A DNA stretch of 8,876 nt from Ignavibacteriota bacterium (GCA_025357895.1 JANYLL010000271.1:1-8876); one strand, 5' to 3'. Numbered from the stretch's first letter, positions 1-6,845 are shown. Program-made: numbers and translations. The notes: generated by a model not told the origin, from the letters alone.

Positions 1-82
1 GGTCCGTAATTATCGCGATTCCATCCGTTATTCCCTCTCGGGAAAAGATTTCCTCCGGGTTCTGCCATTCCCTTGTGCATCG
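1..82. repeat. Left arm of fold-back inverted repeat at the window edge
   Basis: Seen directly: base i pairs with base 261-i, so 1-82 is the reverse complement of 179-260 with a single mismatch (76/185). The right arm lies in normal lepB coding sequence (FPRGNNGWNRDNYGPI region). The left arm in the lepB frame contains an in-frame stop (7-9) and does not encode the expected box D or catalytic residues, so it is the displaced copy. The junction lies around 75/76, where lepB homology resumes at Cys-Ile-Gly-Ile-Pro-Gly-Asp. The 6-nt match gcatcg/cgatgc at 77-82 and 179-184 looks like junction microhomology. Inference: a chimera from amplification (typical of multiple-displacement amplification) or an assembly fold-back, rather than genuine genome structure. 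Confidence 0.93.
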
Positions 83-627
83 GCATTCCCGGTGATACGA
101 TCGAAGTGCGGAATAAACAAGTATATGTCAATGGCGCAGCGATGAAAAACCCCGAGAACATGATAACAAGCAACGATACGATGCGCAAGGGAATGGCAGA
201 ACCCGGAGGAAATCTTTTCCCGAGAGGGAATAACGGATGGAATCGCGATAATTACGGACCGATTCGTATTCCCAAAAAAGGTGATGTTATTAATCTCGAT
301 GCACAAAGTTACGATGCCTGGGCTGTGATCATTCAGCGCGAAGGCCATGCGATACGTCTCGGAGAGAACGGCACATTTCTCATAGATGAAAAACAAGTAA
401 AAAGTTATACCATTGAACGTGATTACCTTTGGATGATGGGCGATAACCGCGATAACTCGTTGGATTCACGCTATTGGGGTTTTGCGCCCGTTGATAATGT
501 CGTGGGCAATGCGCTCTTTATATACTGGTCAATGTTTAACCCGCCATACGCGCCCGGCGAAGGCGATCCTGATGAAATACAGAAATTTAATATCCGGTGG
601 GGAAGAATTTTGAATGGAGTTCACTAA
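76..627 (+). CDS. lepB: Signal peptidase I, C-terminal fragment (5' end lost at fold-back)
   Basis: Signal peptidase I cleaves signal peptides from exported proteins at the outer face of the inner membrane, using a Ser/Lys dyad. The visible 183 residues begin inside box D (CIGIPGDTIEV, normally preceded by the catalytic Lys in a KR pair) and include a complete box E, GDNRDNSLDSRYWG (about residues 122-135), then a hydrophobic IYWSMF stretch. About 110 residues separate the boxes, an insertion characteristic of Bacteroidota-type enzymes. The N-terminal membrane anchor, catalytic Ser and catalytic Lys are all missing, because sequence upstream of about base 76 is replaced by an inverted copy of 179-260. 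A TTG at 73 could open the frame but lies in the artefactual arm and is not a real start. The gene itself is probably intact in the organism. It is followed after 10 nt by a palindrome and then hemW on the same strand, so the two may be co-transcribed. Confidence 0.93.
   Translation, partial: CIGIPGDTIEVRNKQVYVNGAAMKNPENMITSNDTMRKGMAEPGGNLFPRGNNGWNRDNYGPIRIPKKGDVINLDAQSYDAWAVIIQREGHAIRLGENGTFLIDEKQVKSYTIERDYLWMMGDNRDNSLDSRYWGFAPVDNVVGNALFIYWSMFNPPYAPGEGDPDEIQKFNIRWGRILNGVH
179..260. repeat. Right arm of fold-back inverted repeat (native lepB sequence)
   Basis: This is the partner of 1-82 (81 of 82 bases complementary). It is in frame with the rest of the signal peptidase and encodes the family-typical stretch ending in NRDNYGPI, so it is taken as the original copy. 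The unpaired loop between the arms is 83-178. Confidence 0.9.
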
Positions 628-631
628 ACTT

Positions 632-662
632 CAGTAGGGCGGACTCTTAGTCCGCCTCACTG
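632..662. repeat. Short intergenic palindrome between lepB and hemW
   Basis: A hairpin has a perfect 8-bp core (638-645 ggcggact with 649-656 agtccgcc), a 3-nt loop ctt, a G-T wobble at 637/657, one mismatch (636/658), and a further 4-bp cagt/actg extension (632-635 with 659-662). No T-run follows on either strand, so it is not a standard intrinsic terminator. It ends 9 nt before the hemW start codon. The motif gcggactcttagtccgc resembles dispersed palindromes I have seen in intergenic regions of many unrelated genomes. That resemblance is recalled, not computed. Confidence 0.75.
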
Positions 663-671
663 CTTAGAATT

Positions 672-1817
672 ATGAATTCAGATTTATCCGCATACTTCCA
701 CATTCCCTTCTGTGATACAAAATGTGTCTATTGCGATTTCTATTCTATTGAGGACAGAAGCTCGCAAACTAAATTTGTTGAGCTGTTAAATAAAGAAGTT
801 GACCTGAAAATAAAAGCTCACCCAGAACTTCAAGGTCGTTCTCTCAAGACTATTTTTTTCGGCGGCGGCACTCCTTCACTATTAAGTCCGCAGGAATTGT
901 CGTCAATCGTCGAGCAGATAAAAAAATACTTTATTATTTCCGAAGATGTTGAATTCACACTGGAATGCAATCCGGGAACAGTAACCCTCGAAAAACTTTC
1001 AGCATATCGTGAACTTGGCGTTAATCGCCTGAGCTTCGGAGTTCAATCATTCAACGAAGATGAATTACAATGGCTTTCGCGGATTCATAATGCTGACGAA
1101 GCGCGGACTGCAATTACACTTGCACGTCAGGCAGGCTTCGAGAATGTAAGTCTCGATCTTATGTTTGCCCTGCCGAATCAGACCAAAGAAAAACTTTCGT
1201 ATTCTCTTGATGAAGCTCTTGCATTAGGAACAGATCATATCAGTGCGTATAATCTTACGGTCGAAGAAGGTACGCCGCTTAATCGCATGGTCAAGCTTGG
1301 GCAAATCGGCGAAATGCAGCAAGAAGAAGCGGCAGAATTATTCGAGATGGTGCAGTCAAGGCTTGCAGATGCCGGTTATAAGCAATATGAAATTTCTAAT
1401 TACGCCAAGAGCCGCGAAAAAAGAGCGCACCATAACCTCATATATTGGGATGGCTTTAAGGATTATGTTTCCTTCGGTCCATCGGCGCATGAATTCCTCG
1501 GCGGAATGCGTGCATGGAATATCTCTTCGCTCGATCAGTACGGAGCAATGATCGCTGAAAACAAACTGCCGCGTATTAATTCAGAAGAACTCTCACTGGA
1601 TAAAAGAAGAACAGAAATTCTCTTCGTTCAACTTCGCGCCACAGGCATCGACCTTGCATCTTTTAAAAAAATATTTGGTGAAGACCTTCTCGCTCATCCT
1701 GAACTTCCAATGTTAATTGAAGAAGGCATGGTGGACCATATCGAAGATTATTTACGCTTGACAAAAAAAGGTTATCGATTTTGTGATGCTGTAGTGCTGA
1801 GATTGATGAGGAATTAG
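672..1817 (+). CDS. hemW: Radical SAM heme chaperone HemW (HemN-like)
   Basis: HemW binds heme and a [4Fe-4S] cluster and delivers heme to target proteins. It is often mis-annotated as oxygen-independent coproporphyrinogen III oxidase. The 381-residue protein has the radical SAM CxxxCxxC motif at C14, C18 and C21 in the form CDTKCVYCDF. The residue after the CDF is not the fourth Cys found in true HemN (CxxxCxFCxC), which favours HemW. Next come GGGTPS (64-69, SAM binding), ECNPGT (98-103), RLSFGVQSF (119-127), DLMFALPNQT (162-171) and the HemW signature HNLIYW (254-259) followed by FGPSAH (268-273). A HemN_C-type domain occupies about 300-375 (LTKKGYRFCDAVVLRLM). The ATG at 672 puts AYFHIPFC at the usual distance from the N-terminus. 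No Shine-Dalgarno is evident. A short palindrome ends just upstream. The gene is convergent with the T9SS-cargo gene, with 13 nt between stop codons and no visible terminator. Confidence 0.95.
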   Translation: MNSDLSAYFHIPFCDTKCVYCDFYSIEDRSSQTKFVELLNKEVDLKIKAHPELQGRSLKTIFFGGGTPSLLSPQELSSIVEQIKKYFIISEDVEFTLECNPGTVTLEKLSAYRELGVNRLSFGVQSFNEDELQWLSRIHNADEARTAITLARQAGFENVSLDLMFALPNQTKEKLSYSLDEALALGTDHISAYNLTVEEGTPLNRMVKLGQIGEMQQEEAAELFEMVQSRLADAGYKQYEISNYAKSREKRAHHNLIYWDGFKDYVSFGPSAHEFLGGMRAWNISSLDQYGAMIAENKLPRINSEELSLDKRRTEILFVQLRATGIDLASFKKIFGEDLLAHPELPMLIEEGMVDHIEDYLRLTKKGYRFCDAVVLRLMRN

Positions 1818-1830
1818 AGTAAGGTTTAAG

Positions 1831-2847
1831 TTAGTTTAGTAAAATTAGGTCTCTCGTTAATTTTATACTGCCGCTTTCGAGAGCTAAAATATAAAATCCA
1901 GTCGGCAAATTATTTGAATCAAAATGCACAAAATGTTCACCTGCCGATACTTTTCCAGAAATAATCGTCCTGACCAGATTGCCTGTCATGTCGCTTATCA
2001 TAATATGGATGTTCGATTCTATCGGTATTGAATAGGTAAATGATGTTCCTTTTGAGAAAGGAGTTGGGAAATTTTGGCTGAGGAAAAATTCATTCGCCGT
2101 TATTGCATCTACCCCGTCAAACACACCCTGACCTCGTAGTGAAATATTGAATGTATTGCCACAATCACTTTTGCTCGTAAAGTGTACTGTTCCTGAATCT
2201 GTCTCTTCCTTAACCGGTTGGTATGCCAATATTAAAGATACACTTTGATGAGGTGGGATTGTATCAAATCTATTAAATCCTATTAATCGAAAATAGTAAG
2301 TGCTAAAATAAACACCATTTTGTATGAAGGGGAGATCACCATCATTCGTTAACAAAATTGTGTCAAGCGCTAATTTTCCTACCGGAACAGTTCCAAACGA
2401 AACAACTGCCGGAGTAGCAAATACATGAGCACACGGTGTACTCCCAAGGAGTCTTATTGTACCGCCAGGCGATACCACAATCGAATCTGGTATGATACTA
2501 TATTTTTGGGGTTGATATGTTACGCAGAATGTAAAAGTAGAATCCGGTTTGAGATTTGGTACATATGGGAATGTAAGAGAATAGGAGGCTGCTCTTAAAT
2601 CTGCATAGACCGATTCCAGAGTATCCCCACAATTTGTTACCGTAAAACATTGGGTTGAGTCCTTTCCAATATCCAGTTTTACTCCAAAAAACAACGAATC
2701 AGTTGATAGTTTAGCGCACTTTTTTAGAGGAAAATTTTTCTTGAATTCTGCCTGGGCGAGTACTTTTATATGGAAGAATAAAAGAAGGACTACTGAGAAG
2801 CAGCAAAGAAAATATTTCCGTATTGATCTGTATGAGTGAGTTATCAT
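1831..2847 (-). CDS. Secreted protein with ASH-like domains and T9SS type A sorting domain
   Basis: The 338-residue protein is predicted to be exported by Sec and then across the outer membrane by the type IX secretion system. Residues 1-33 form a signal peptide (basic SIRKYF, hydrophobic VVLLLFFHIKVL, cleavage near AQA/EF). Two Ig-like segments of ASH/choice-of-anchor-D character follow. The first is about 45-137 (SLFFG…CFTVTNCGD). The second is about 142-241 (VVSFGTVPVGKLALDTI … LLTNDGD … ISLRGQG). Residues 255-338 are the sorting domain: SQNFPTPFSKGTSFTYSIP, then ISDMTGNLVRTI, then LPTGFYILALESG near the end. The mature part contains six cysteines (44, 67, 73, 108, 139, 229), unusual enough to suggest disulfides. 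Function beyond a surface or secreted role is unknown; there is no catalytic domain. It is a separate transcription unit, with a terminator for the upstream minus-strand pair about 75 nt before its start codon. The gene looks more A/T-rich than its neighbours by eye. Confidence 0.88.
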   Translation of the reverse strand: MITHSYRSIRKYFLCCFSVVLLLFFHIKVLAQAEFKKNFPLKKCAKLSTDSLFFGVKLDIGKDSTQCFTVTNCGDTLESVYADLRAASYSLTFPYVPNLKPDSTFTFCVTYQPQKYSIIPDSIVVSPGGTIRLLGSTPCAHVFATPAVVSFGTVPVGKLALDTILLTNDGDLPFIQNGVYFSTYYFRLIGFNRFDTIPPHQSVSLILAYQPVKEETDSGTVHFTSKSDCGNTFNISLRGQGVFDGVDAITANEFFLSQNFPTPFSKGTSFTYSIPIESNIHIMISDMTGNLVRTIISGKVSAGEHFVHFDSNNLPTGFYILALESGSIKLTRDLILLN

Positions 2848-2922
2848 CTTTCTTAACCAGTTAATTTACATAGTAATAACCACAGTGATTGAGTTTTGTT
2901 ACATAATAAATATATATAAAAT

Positions 2923-2950
2923 AAAAAACGGTGCGGATCACTCCGCACCG
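2923..2950 (-). terminator. Intrinsic terminator of the marR / ferredoxin-like unit
   Basis: There is a perfect 9-bp GC-rich stem (2929-2937 cggtgcgga with 2942-2950 tccgcaccg) and a 4-nt loop. On the minus strand the stem is followed at once by six U (2928-2923) and then more A/U. This is the canonical rho-independent arrangement for minus-strand transcripts coming from 3795-3110. On the plus strand the stem is followed by cctttag and no U-run, so it is not bidirectional. Confidence 0.85.
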
Positions 2951-2960
2951 CCTTTAGAAG

Positions 2961-3009
2961 CGTGAACTGCCTTCTTCACCTATTCATCATCCATCATCTG
3001 CAGTTCACG
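2961..3009. repeat. 10-bp inverted repeat, untranslated spacer
   Basis: 2961-2970 (cgtgaactgc) is the exact reverse complement of 3000-3009 (gcagttcacg), with a 29-nt spacer. In a minus-strand transcript it would form a hairpin between the downstream palindrome (3041-3114) and the terminator (2923-2950). Its function is unknown. It could be a decayed dispersed element or an mRNA 3' structure. Confidence 0.55.
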
Positions 3010-3040
3010 TGTGCCATACGGCATTGCTTCAACTTGTTTC

Positions 3041-3114
3041 GGTAGGCGCAAGGCTTTAGCCTGCGAATACGATGATTACTAACCATTCACGCAGGCTAAA
3101 GCCTTGCACCTACC
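3041..3114. repeat. 25-bp-arm palindromic repeat overlapping the ferredoxin-like stop codon
   Basis: The left arm 3041-3065 (ggtaggcgcaaggctttagc + ctgcg) pairs with the right arm 3090-3114. Of 25 positions, 24 match; the mismatch is 3047/3108. The spacer between the arms is 24 nt. The right arm contains the stop codon (3110-3112) and part of the last sense codon of the minus-strand ferredoxin-like gene, so the end of that gene is set by the repeat. The core gcaaggctttagcctgc is a type of palindrome I recall as dispersed in many bacterial genomes. No transposase is nearby, so any mobility would be in trans. Confidence 0.85.
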
Positions 3115-3340
3115 CATGCTCTTCATCATTCGTGAAGTAGCTTAACGCCTCCGAAGGGCATTGCTTTACTTGCGCGATTATTTTTTCCGTATCCGACTCT
3201 TCAGGTGTGATCCACGGAAGAGTCAGTGGATGAAATACCGTTGGCAACCCCTGGAAACATTTTCCGGAATGAATACAAAGCGTATTCTTCCAGACTATCG
3301 TTACTTCGCCGTTCGAATAGTGTTTGGTGATCTCTTTCAT
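3110..3340 (-). CDS. Divergent [4Fe-4S] mono-cluster protein, YjdI-like
   Basis: This is a small 76-residue ferredoxin-like protein of the Fer4_19/YjdI family. It has the family pattern CIHSGKC (C22, C28), LPTVFHP…PWITPEE, and CPSEALSYF with C61. Family members are thought to bind an Fe-S cluster, but their partner and physiological role are not established. The length equals that of E. coli YjdI as I recall it, so the protein appears complete even though its stop codon lies in a palindromic repeat. Only three cysteines are present, so a fourth ligand (a His, for example H24) or a 3Fe cluster is possible. The start ATG lies 5 nt after the marR stop codon, with no Shine-Dalgarno (gctgatttttATG), so expression is probably translationally coupled to marR. 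Transcription likely runs through the repeats to the terminator at 2923-2950. Confidence 0.85.
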   Translation of the reverse strand: MKEITKHYSNGEVTIVWKNTLCIHSGKCFQGLPTVFHPLTLPWITPEESDTEKIIAQVKQCPSEALSYFTNDEEHG

Positions 3341-3345
3341 AAAAA

Positions 3346-3795
3346 TCAGCCGCGCAATTTATCAAGCAGTCTGTTCAATTCTTTCGCCTCTGTTTTCGTA
3401 AGCGATCGGAAGCTTTCCGTCCATTCTTCTTCTTCTACATCGATCTTTGAAAGAAGATCAAGCCCTTTTTTCGTGATGGATACATCAACTTGTCTTCTAT
3501 CCGAAGGGCATTCGCGGCGGCTGACAAGCTCTTTTACGATCAGCTTATCGACAAGCCTCGAAGCATTTGAGCTTTTATCGATCATTCGCTCGGTCAATAA
3601 ATTGATCGTTGCCGGGTTCCCATGCTGCCCGCGGAGAATGCGGAGAATATTATATTGTTGCGGAGTAAGCTTATACTGCTTCAACTGCTTTGTGATAAGC
3701 CTATCTAACCAACTTGACGTAAAGCCAAGATTAATGGCAAGCTTCTGATGCTCCGTCTTGAATTTGCTCTGCTTTATTTCTTTGCCGATCTCCAT
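3346..3795 (-). CDS. MarR-family transcriptional regulator
   Basis: This is a winged helix-turn-helix regulator of 149 residues, the usual MarR length. It has dimerisation helices at the N-terminus (about 15-40), TPQQYNILRILRG (44-56), the HTH with recognition helix around SSNASRLVDKLIVKELV (75-91), the wing with the conserved SDRRQVDVSITKKG (98-111, D99-R100-R101), and C-terminal dimer helices. The frame stays open upstream to 3906, but the extra 37 residues do not resemble MarR N-termini. The ATG at 3793-3795 gives the family length and leaves room for a promoter in the 152-bp gap to the divergent DUF2723 gene. It forms a two-gene unit with the YjdI-like gene (5-nt gap). By family habit it probably represses its own operon, possibly also the divergent gene. 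The wing Cys (C96) near DNA is a candidate redox sensor, but this is speculative. Confidence 0.9.
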   Translation of the reverse strand: MEIGKEIKQSKFKTEHQKLAINLGFTSSWLDRLITKQLKQYKLTPQQYNILRILRGQHGNPATINLLTERMIDKSSNASRLVDKLIVKELVSRRECPSDRRQVDVSITKKGLDLLSKIDVEEEEWTESFRSLTKTEAKELNRLLDKLRG

Positions 3796-3947
3796 AATGC
3801 AAATATACGTCTGTACATTAGATGTTGTTACATGAAATGAGAATTTCCTTTTTTCCTGATAGTCATATAGGTAACGTAGGACATATTGTTTTGGGGAACG
3901 AACCATAGGAGAATAATCATTATCTTACCTTCAAAATCATCGGACGA

Positions 3948-6845
3948 ATGAATCTGAAACGAACGCATTATCTTTTTGCAGGCTTCGCCTTTCTTGTAGC
4001 CTTCTTGACCTTCTTCATTACGATGCAGCCGACAATTCCGTTCTGGGATTGCGGCGAATTCGCAGCGGCTGCATGGGCAATGCAAATTCCGCATCCGCCT
4101 GGATCGCCTCTGTGGACGATCGTCGGACGCTTTGCGATGATGCTGCCTACAATGGCTGACCCGACAGCGCGCTATAATCTTTTTGCCGTCCTTGCCTCTG
4201 CCGGAACGGTAACGATCCTTTACCTGACACTTGTGCGTATCATCAAACTCTGGCGCGGCGAGCCGAAGTCTACGGCTGATATTCTCACGCATTTCGGCGG
4301 CGCACTCATCGGCGCACTTGCGTATTGCTTCACCGATAGCTTCTGGTTCAATGCTCTTGAATGCGAAGTATATTCTTTTGGCACATTTTTTATTGCATTG
4401 ATTCCGTGGCTGATGTTCATCTGGTACGATCATGCAGATGAAGTACATTCGGAAAAATACCTCCTTCTTGTTGCATACGTTATCGGTCTATCAATGGGTG
4501 TGCATCAACTTGCGCTGATCACGATATTTCCCTGCTTCATGCTGATCTATTATAGAAGGCGCTCGCAGGTTACAACAGCTTCCTGGCTTGGTATGGTCGC
4601 AGCTTCCGTGATTGCATTTTTTATTGCTTATAAAATAGTGTTGTCGCAGCTTGTCGAATGGCTTGGCTCTGATGGATTTGGAAAAATTATTGCCATCGCC
4701 CTTCTTGGCGGTTCGATCTATGGGATTTGGTATTCGCAGAAAAAGAAAAAACCTCTTTTGAATCTCAGCTTTTGGGCTTGCATACTTTTATTCATCGGAT
4801 ATTCAACGTACTTGATGATGGTCGTGCGCGCAAACCAGAATCCGCCGATGAATGAAAATGCGCCGAAGACTCTTGCTCGATTAACAAGTTTTATTAATCG
4901 CGATCAATACGGCTATCGCCCTCCGTTTCCTCGCAGAGCGGTCAACGATGAAGGACAAAAAGCAGGTGCAACGTGGACGAACTATACAAGCGATATGGAT
5001 TTCTTCTGGCGCTACCAGACCGATCATATGTATAACCGCTATCTTGAATGGAATTTCATCGGACGCGATGGAGATAAGCAAGATGCCGGAGTTGATTGGT
5101 CAAAAACTTTTGGGATTCCGTTCCTGCTTGGGCTTTTCGGATGTTACTGGCATTTCAGGCGTGATAAAAAAAGAGCGCTGACGCTTCTTGCAGCCTTCAT
5201 CATGCTGGGCTGGATGACGGCATGGTATCAGAACCAGCAAGATCCGCAGCCGCGCGAACGTGATTATTTTTATGTCGGAGCATTTTATGTTTATGCAATG
5301 TGGATAGGCATCGGAGCTACAGGCGTGATGGAAATTCTTCGTGCAAGAAAAAGGGATACTGCTGATGGAGAAGTCCCAAATGCAATTCCGATCGCAACAG
5401 GCGAAGGGAATACTGCCATGCTCGGGGCTGTTTTTCTTGCGGCACTAATCCTCGTACCGCTGAATCAATGCGTTGGCTTAGCCGGGCTTGCTATGGGCAA
5501 GAGTTTCGAGCAGAGTTCGAAATGGGCTGAGTATTCGAGGCAGGGTAATTATATTCCGTTCGATTACGGATATAATATTTTGCAAAGCTGCGAAAAAGAT
5601 GCGATTCTCTTTACCTTTGGCGATAACGATACATTTCCTCTTTGGTGTTTGCAGGATGTCTACTCCATCCGCCGCGATGTTCGCATCGTACAGCTTTCAC
5701 TTTCGAATATCGGATGGTATATTGATGCATTAAAAAATCAATCGCCATGGGGAGCGAAGAAAGTTGCACTCACCTCATTTTCCGACGCATCGTTACAGCT
5801 CTCACAGGACTCTCCGCTTGCACCGCATTACGATCAGGGTACGGCAAAGAATCAGACCGTCCCGATCAGTGCAGATGCAGTGCGCTATATAACCGGTGAT
5901 TCAAGCCGTGGTGCTGCAACTCTGAACTGGAATCAAACAGGCACCTTCGGTGACGGGAAGAATTATATCTTCACGGTCAGCGATCAGCTTATCGTTGATA
6001 TTCTCAAAAATAATATCAATGACAGACCGATCTATTTTTCTACATCCGTTCCGGATAATTATCGCTCAGGTCTTGATCCGTTCCTTGTTTCCGAAGGCAT
6101 GGCATTGCGTGTGACACCTGATGCGCATCCGGAGTACCGTTCCGATTACGGCGGTCCGGTATTTGAAGATCGCTTAAAGCAGTATTTTTATAATCCCCCC
6201 GCAACACCGTATCAGGAGCCGCATAAGGGAATGCTGATCCGGACGTATAATGATCCGAAAGCGCATCATAGTTATCTCGACGGCGCGTATTCGCAGAGTT
6301 ATTACCTGGCATTCTTAAAGCTTGTGACATTCGAACTTCAGAAAGGTGATAAACCTGAAGCATTGCGCGTACTCAATAGAATGGATAATTTGCTGCCGCC
6401 GGAGATCGTAAATACTGACGATATCCTTTTTGATATCGTTGCTGAAGATTTCGTGAAATGCGGCGACTCGGTAAAGGCAATACGGTATGCAAATTTTGCA
6501 ATGAAAAATCTCGAAGATCGAGATAGCAAATATTCAGGAGGAGGCAGCGAAGCAGAGGAGCGCGCTCATCTACAAATACAATTCATGCGTGCCGGCCTTG
6601 ATATCATTCTCGGACGATATGATGAAGCTATCAGTCTTTATTCAATACTTGCAAAAGCGACGAACGACACGAGAACATTCGGAGTCAAAACAGCTGAAGC
6701 CCAGGCATTAAAACTTGTGCGATCAGGGAATAAAGCCGCCGCCGCCGCTAAATATGACGAAGCCATAAAAATGCTCGGCGTTCCCGAAGATCAAATTCCG
6801 CCGGAGTATAAATATTTAGTTCAAAAGAAAGATGAGTTGAAATAA
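3948..6845 (+). CDS. DUF2723 (TMEM260/GT117-like) membrane protein, probable O-mannosyltransferase-type enzyme
   Basis: This 965-residue polytopic protein has about 12-14 hydrophobic segments within residues 10-508. The first TM (about 9-26) is followed by a loop with the DUF2723 signature PFWDCGEF (31-38, D34 and E37 candidate catalytic acids) and the HPPGSPL motif (49-55). This layout is like GT-C glycosyltransferases, which place an acidic residue in the first extracytoplasmic loop. Further family motifs are MGVHQLAL (183-190), DPQPRERDYFYVGAFYVYA (432-450) and TFGDNDTFPLWCLQD (556-570). The C-terminal 180 residues form helical hairpins like TPRs. The human homologue TMEM260 O-mannosylates IPT domains; the bacterial substrate and sugar donor are unknown, so the activity is inferred. 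The start ATG is 152 nt from divergent marR, with no clear Shine-Dalgarno. The frame is uninterrupted, with an alanine run at 930-934 encoded by repeated gcc codons. Confidence 0.9.
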   Translation: MNLKRTHYLFAGFAFLVAFLTFFITMQPTIPFWDCGEFAAAAWAMQIPHPPGSPLWTIVGRFAMMLPTMADPTARYNLFAVLASAGTVTILYLTLVRIIKLWRGEPKSTADILTHFGGALIGALAYCFTDSFWFNALECEVYSFGTFFIALIPWLMFIWYDHADEVHSEKYLLLVAYVIGLSMGVHQLALITIFPCFMLIYYRRRSQVTTASWLGMVAASVIAFFIAYKIVLSQLVEWLGSDGFGKIIAIALLGGSIYGIWYSQKKKKPLLNLSFWACILLFIGYSTYLMMVVRANQNPPMNENAPKTLARLTSFINRDQYGYRPPFPRRAVNDEGQKAGATWTNYTSDMDFFWRYQTDHMYNRYLEWNFIGRDGDKQDAGVDWSKTFGIPFLLGLFGCYWHFRRDKKRALTLLAAFIMLGWMTAWYQNQQDPQPRERDYFYVGAFYVYAMWIGIGATGVMEILRARKRDTADGEVPNAIPIATGEGNTAMLGAVFLAALILVPLNQCVGLAGLAMGKSFEQSSKWAEYSRQGNYIPFDYGYNILQSCEKDAILFTFGDNDTFPLWCLQDVYSIRRDVRIVQLSLSNIGWYIDALKNQSPWGAKKVALTSFSDASLQLSQDSPLAPHYDQGTAKNQTVPISADAVRYITGDSSRGAATLNWNQTGTFGDGKNYIFTVSDQLIVDILKNNINDRPIYFSTSVPDNYRSGLDPFLVSEGMALRVTPDAHPEYRSDYGGPVFEDRLKQYFYNPPATPYQEPHKGMLIRTYNDPKAHHSYLDGAYSQSYYLAFLKLVTFELQKGDKPEALRVLNRMDNLLPPEIVNTDDILFDIVAEDFVKCGDSVKAIRYANFAMKNLEDRDSKYSGGGSEAEERAHLQIQFMRAGLDIILGRYDEAISLYSILAKATNDTRTFGVKTAEAQALKLVRSGNKAAAAAKYDEAIKMLGVPEDQIPPEYKYLVQKKDELK

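Noticed and set aside
73..75. TTG as the start codon of the signal peptidase
   Set aside because: It lies in the inverted artefactual copy. The family needs an N-terminal anchor, catalytic Ser and catalytic Lys upstream, so the gene is 5'-truncated and does not start here.
28..396. 122-aa open frame on the minus strand
   Set aside because: It is antisense to lepB and depends on the fold-back arm for part of its length; no family resemblance.
638..656. Intrinsic terminator after lepB
   Set aside because: The hairpin is strong, but no T-run follows on either strand.
672..1817. Annotation as oxygen-independent coproporphyrinogen III oxidase (hemN)
   Set aside because: The fourth cysteine of the HemN CxxxCxFCxC motif is absent, and HNLIYW, the 381-aa length and CDF are typical of HemW.
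3041..3114. CRISPR repeat pair
   Set aside because: The two copies are inverted, not direct, with no third unit and no regular spacer.
3800..3807. Bacteroidota-type -7 box (TATATTTG on the minus strand) for marR
   Set aside because: It matches TAnnTTTG, but no TTG at the -33 distance was found, and it sits only 4 nt from the ATG, which would require a leaderless mRNA. Too weak to list as a feature.
3796..3906. N-terminal extension of the MarR gene to an ATG at 3906
   Set aside because: The 37 extra residues do not resemble MarR N-termini and would use up most of the divergent promoter region; the ATG at 3795 gives the standard length.
3828..4448. 206-aa minus-strand open frame
   Set aside because: It overlaps the start of the well-supported DUF2723 gene; the basic, Cys/Arg-rich composition is typical of an antisense shadow.
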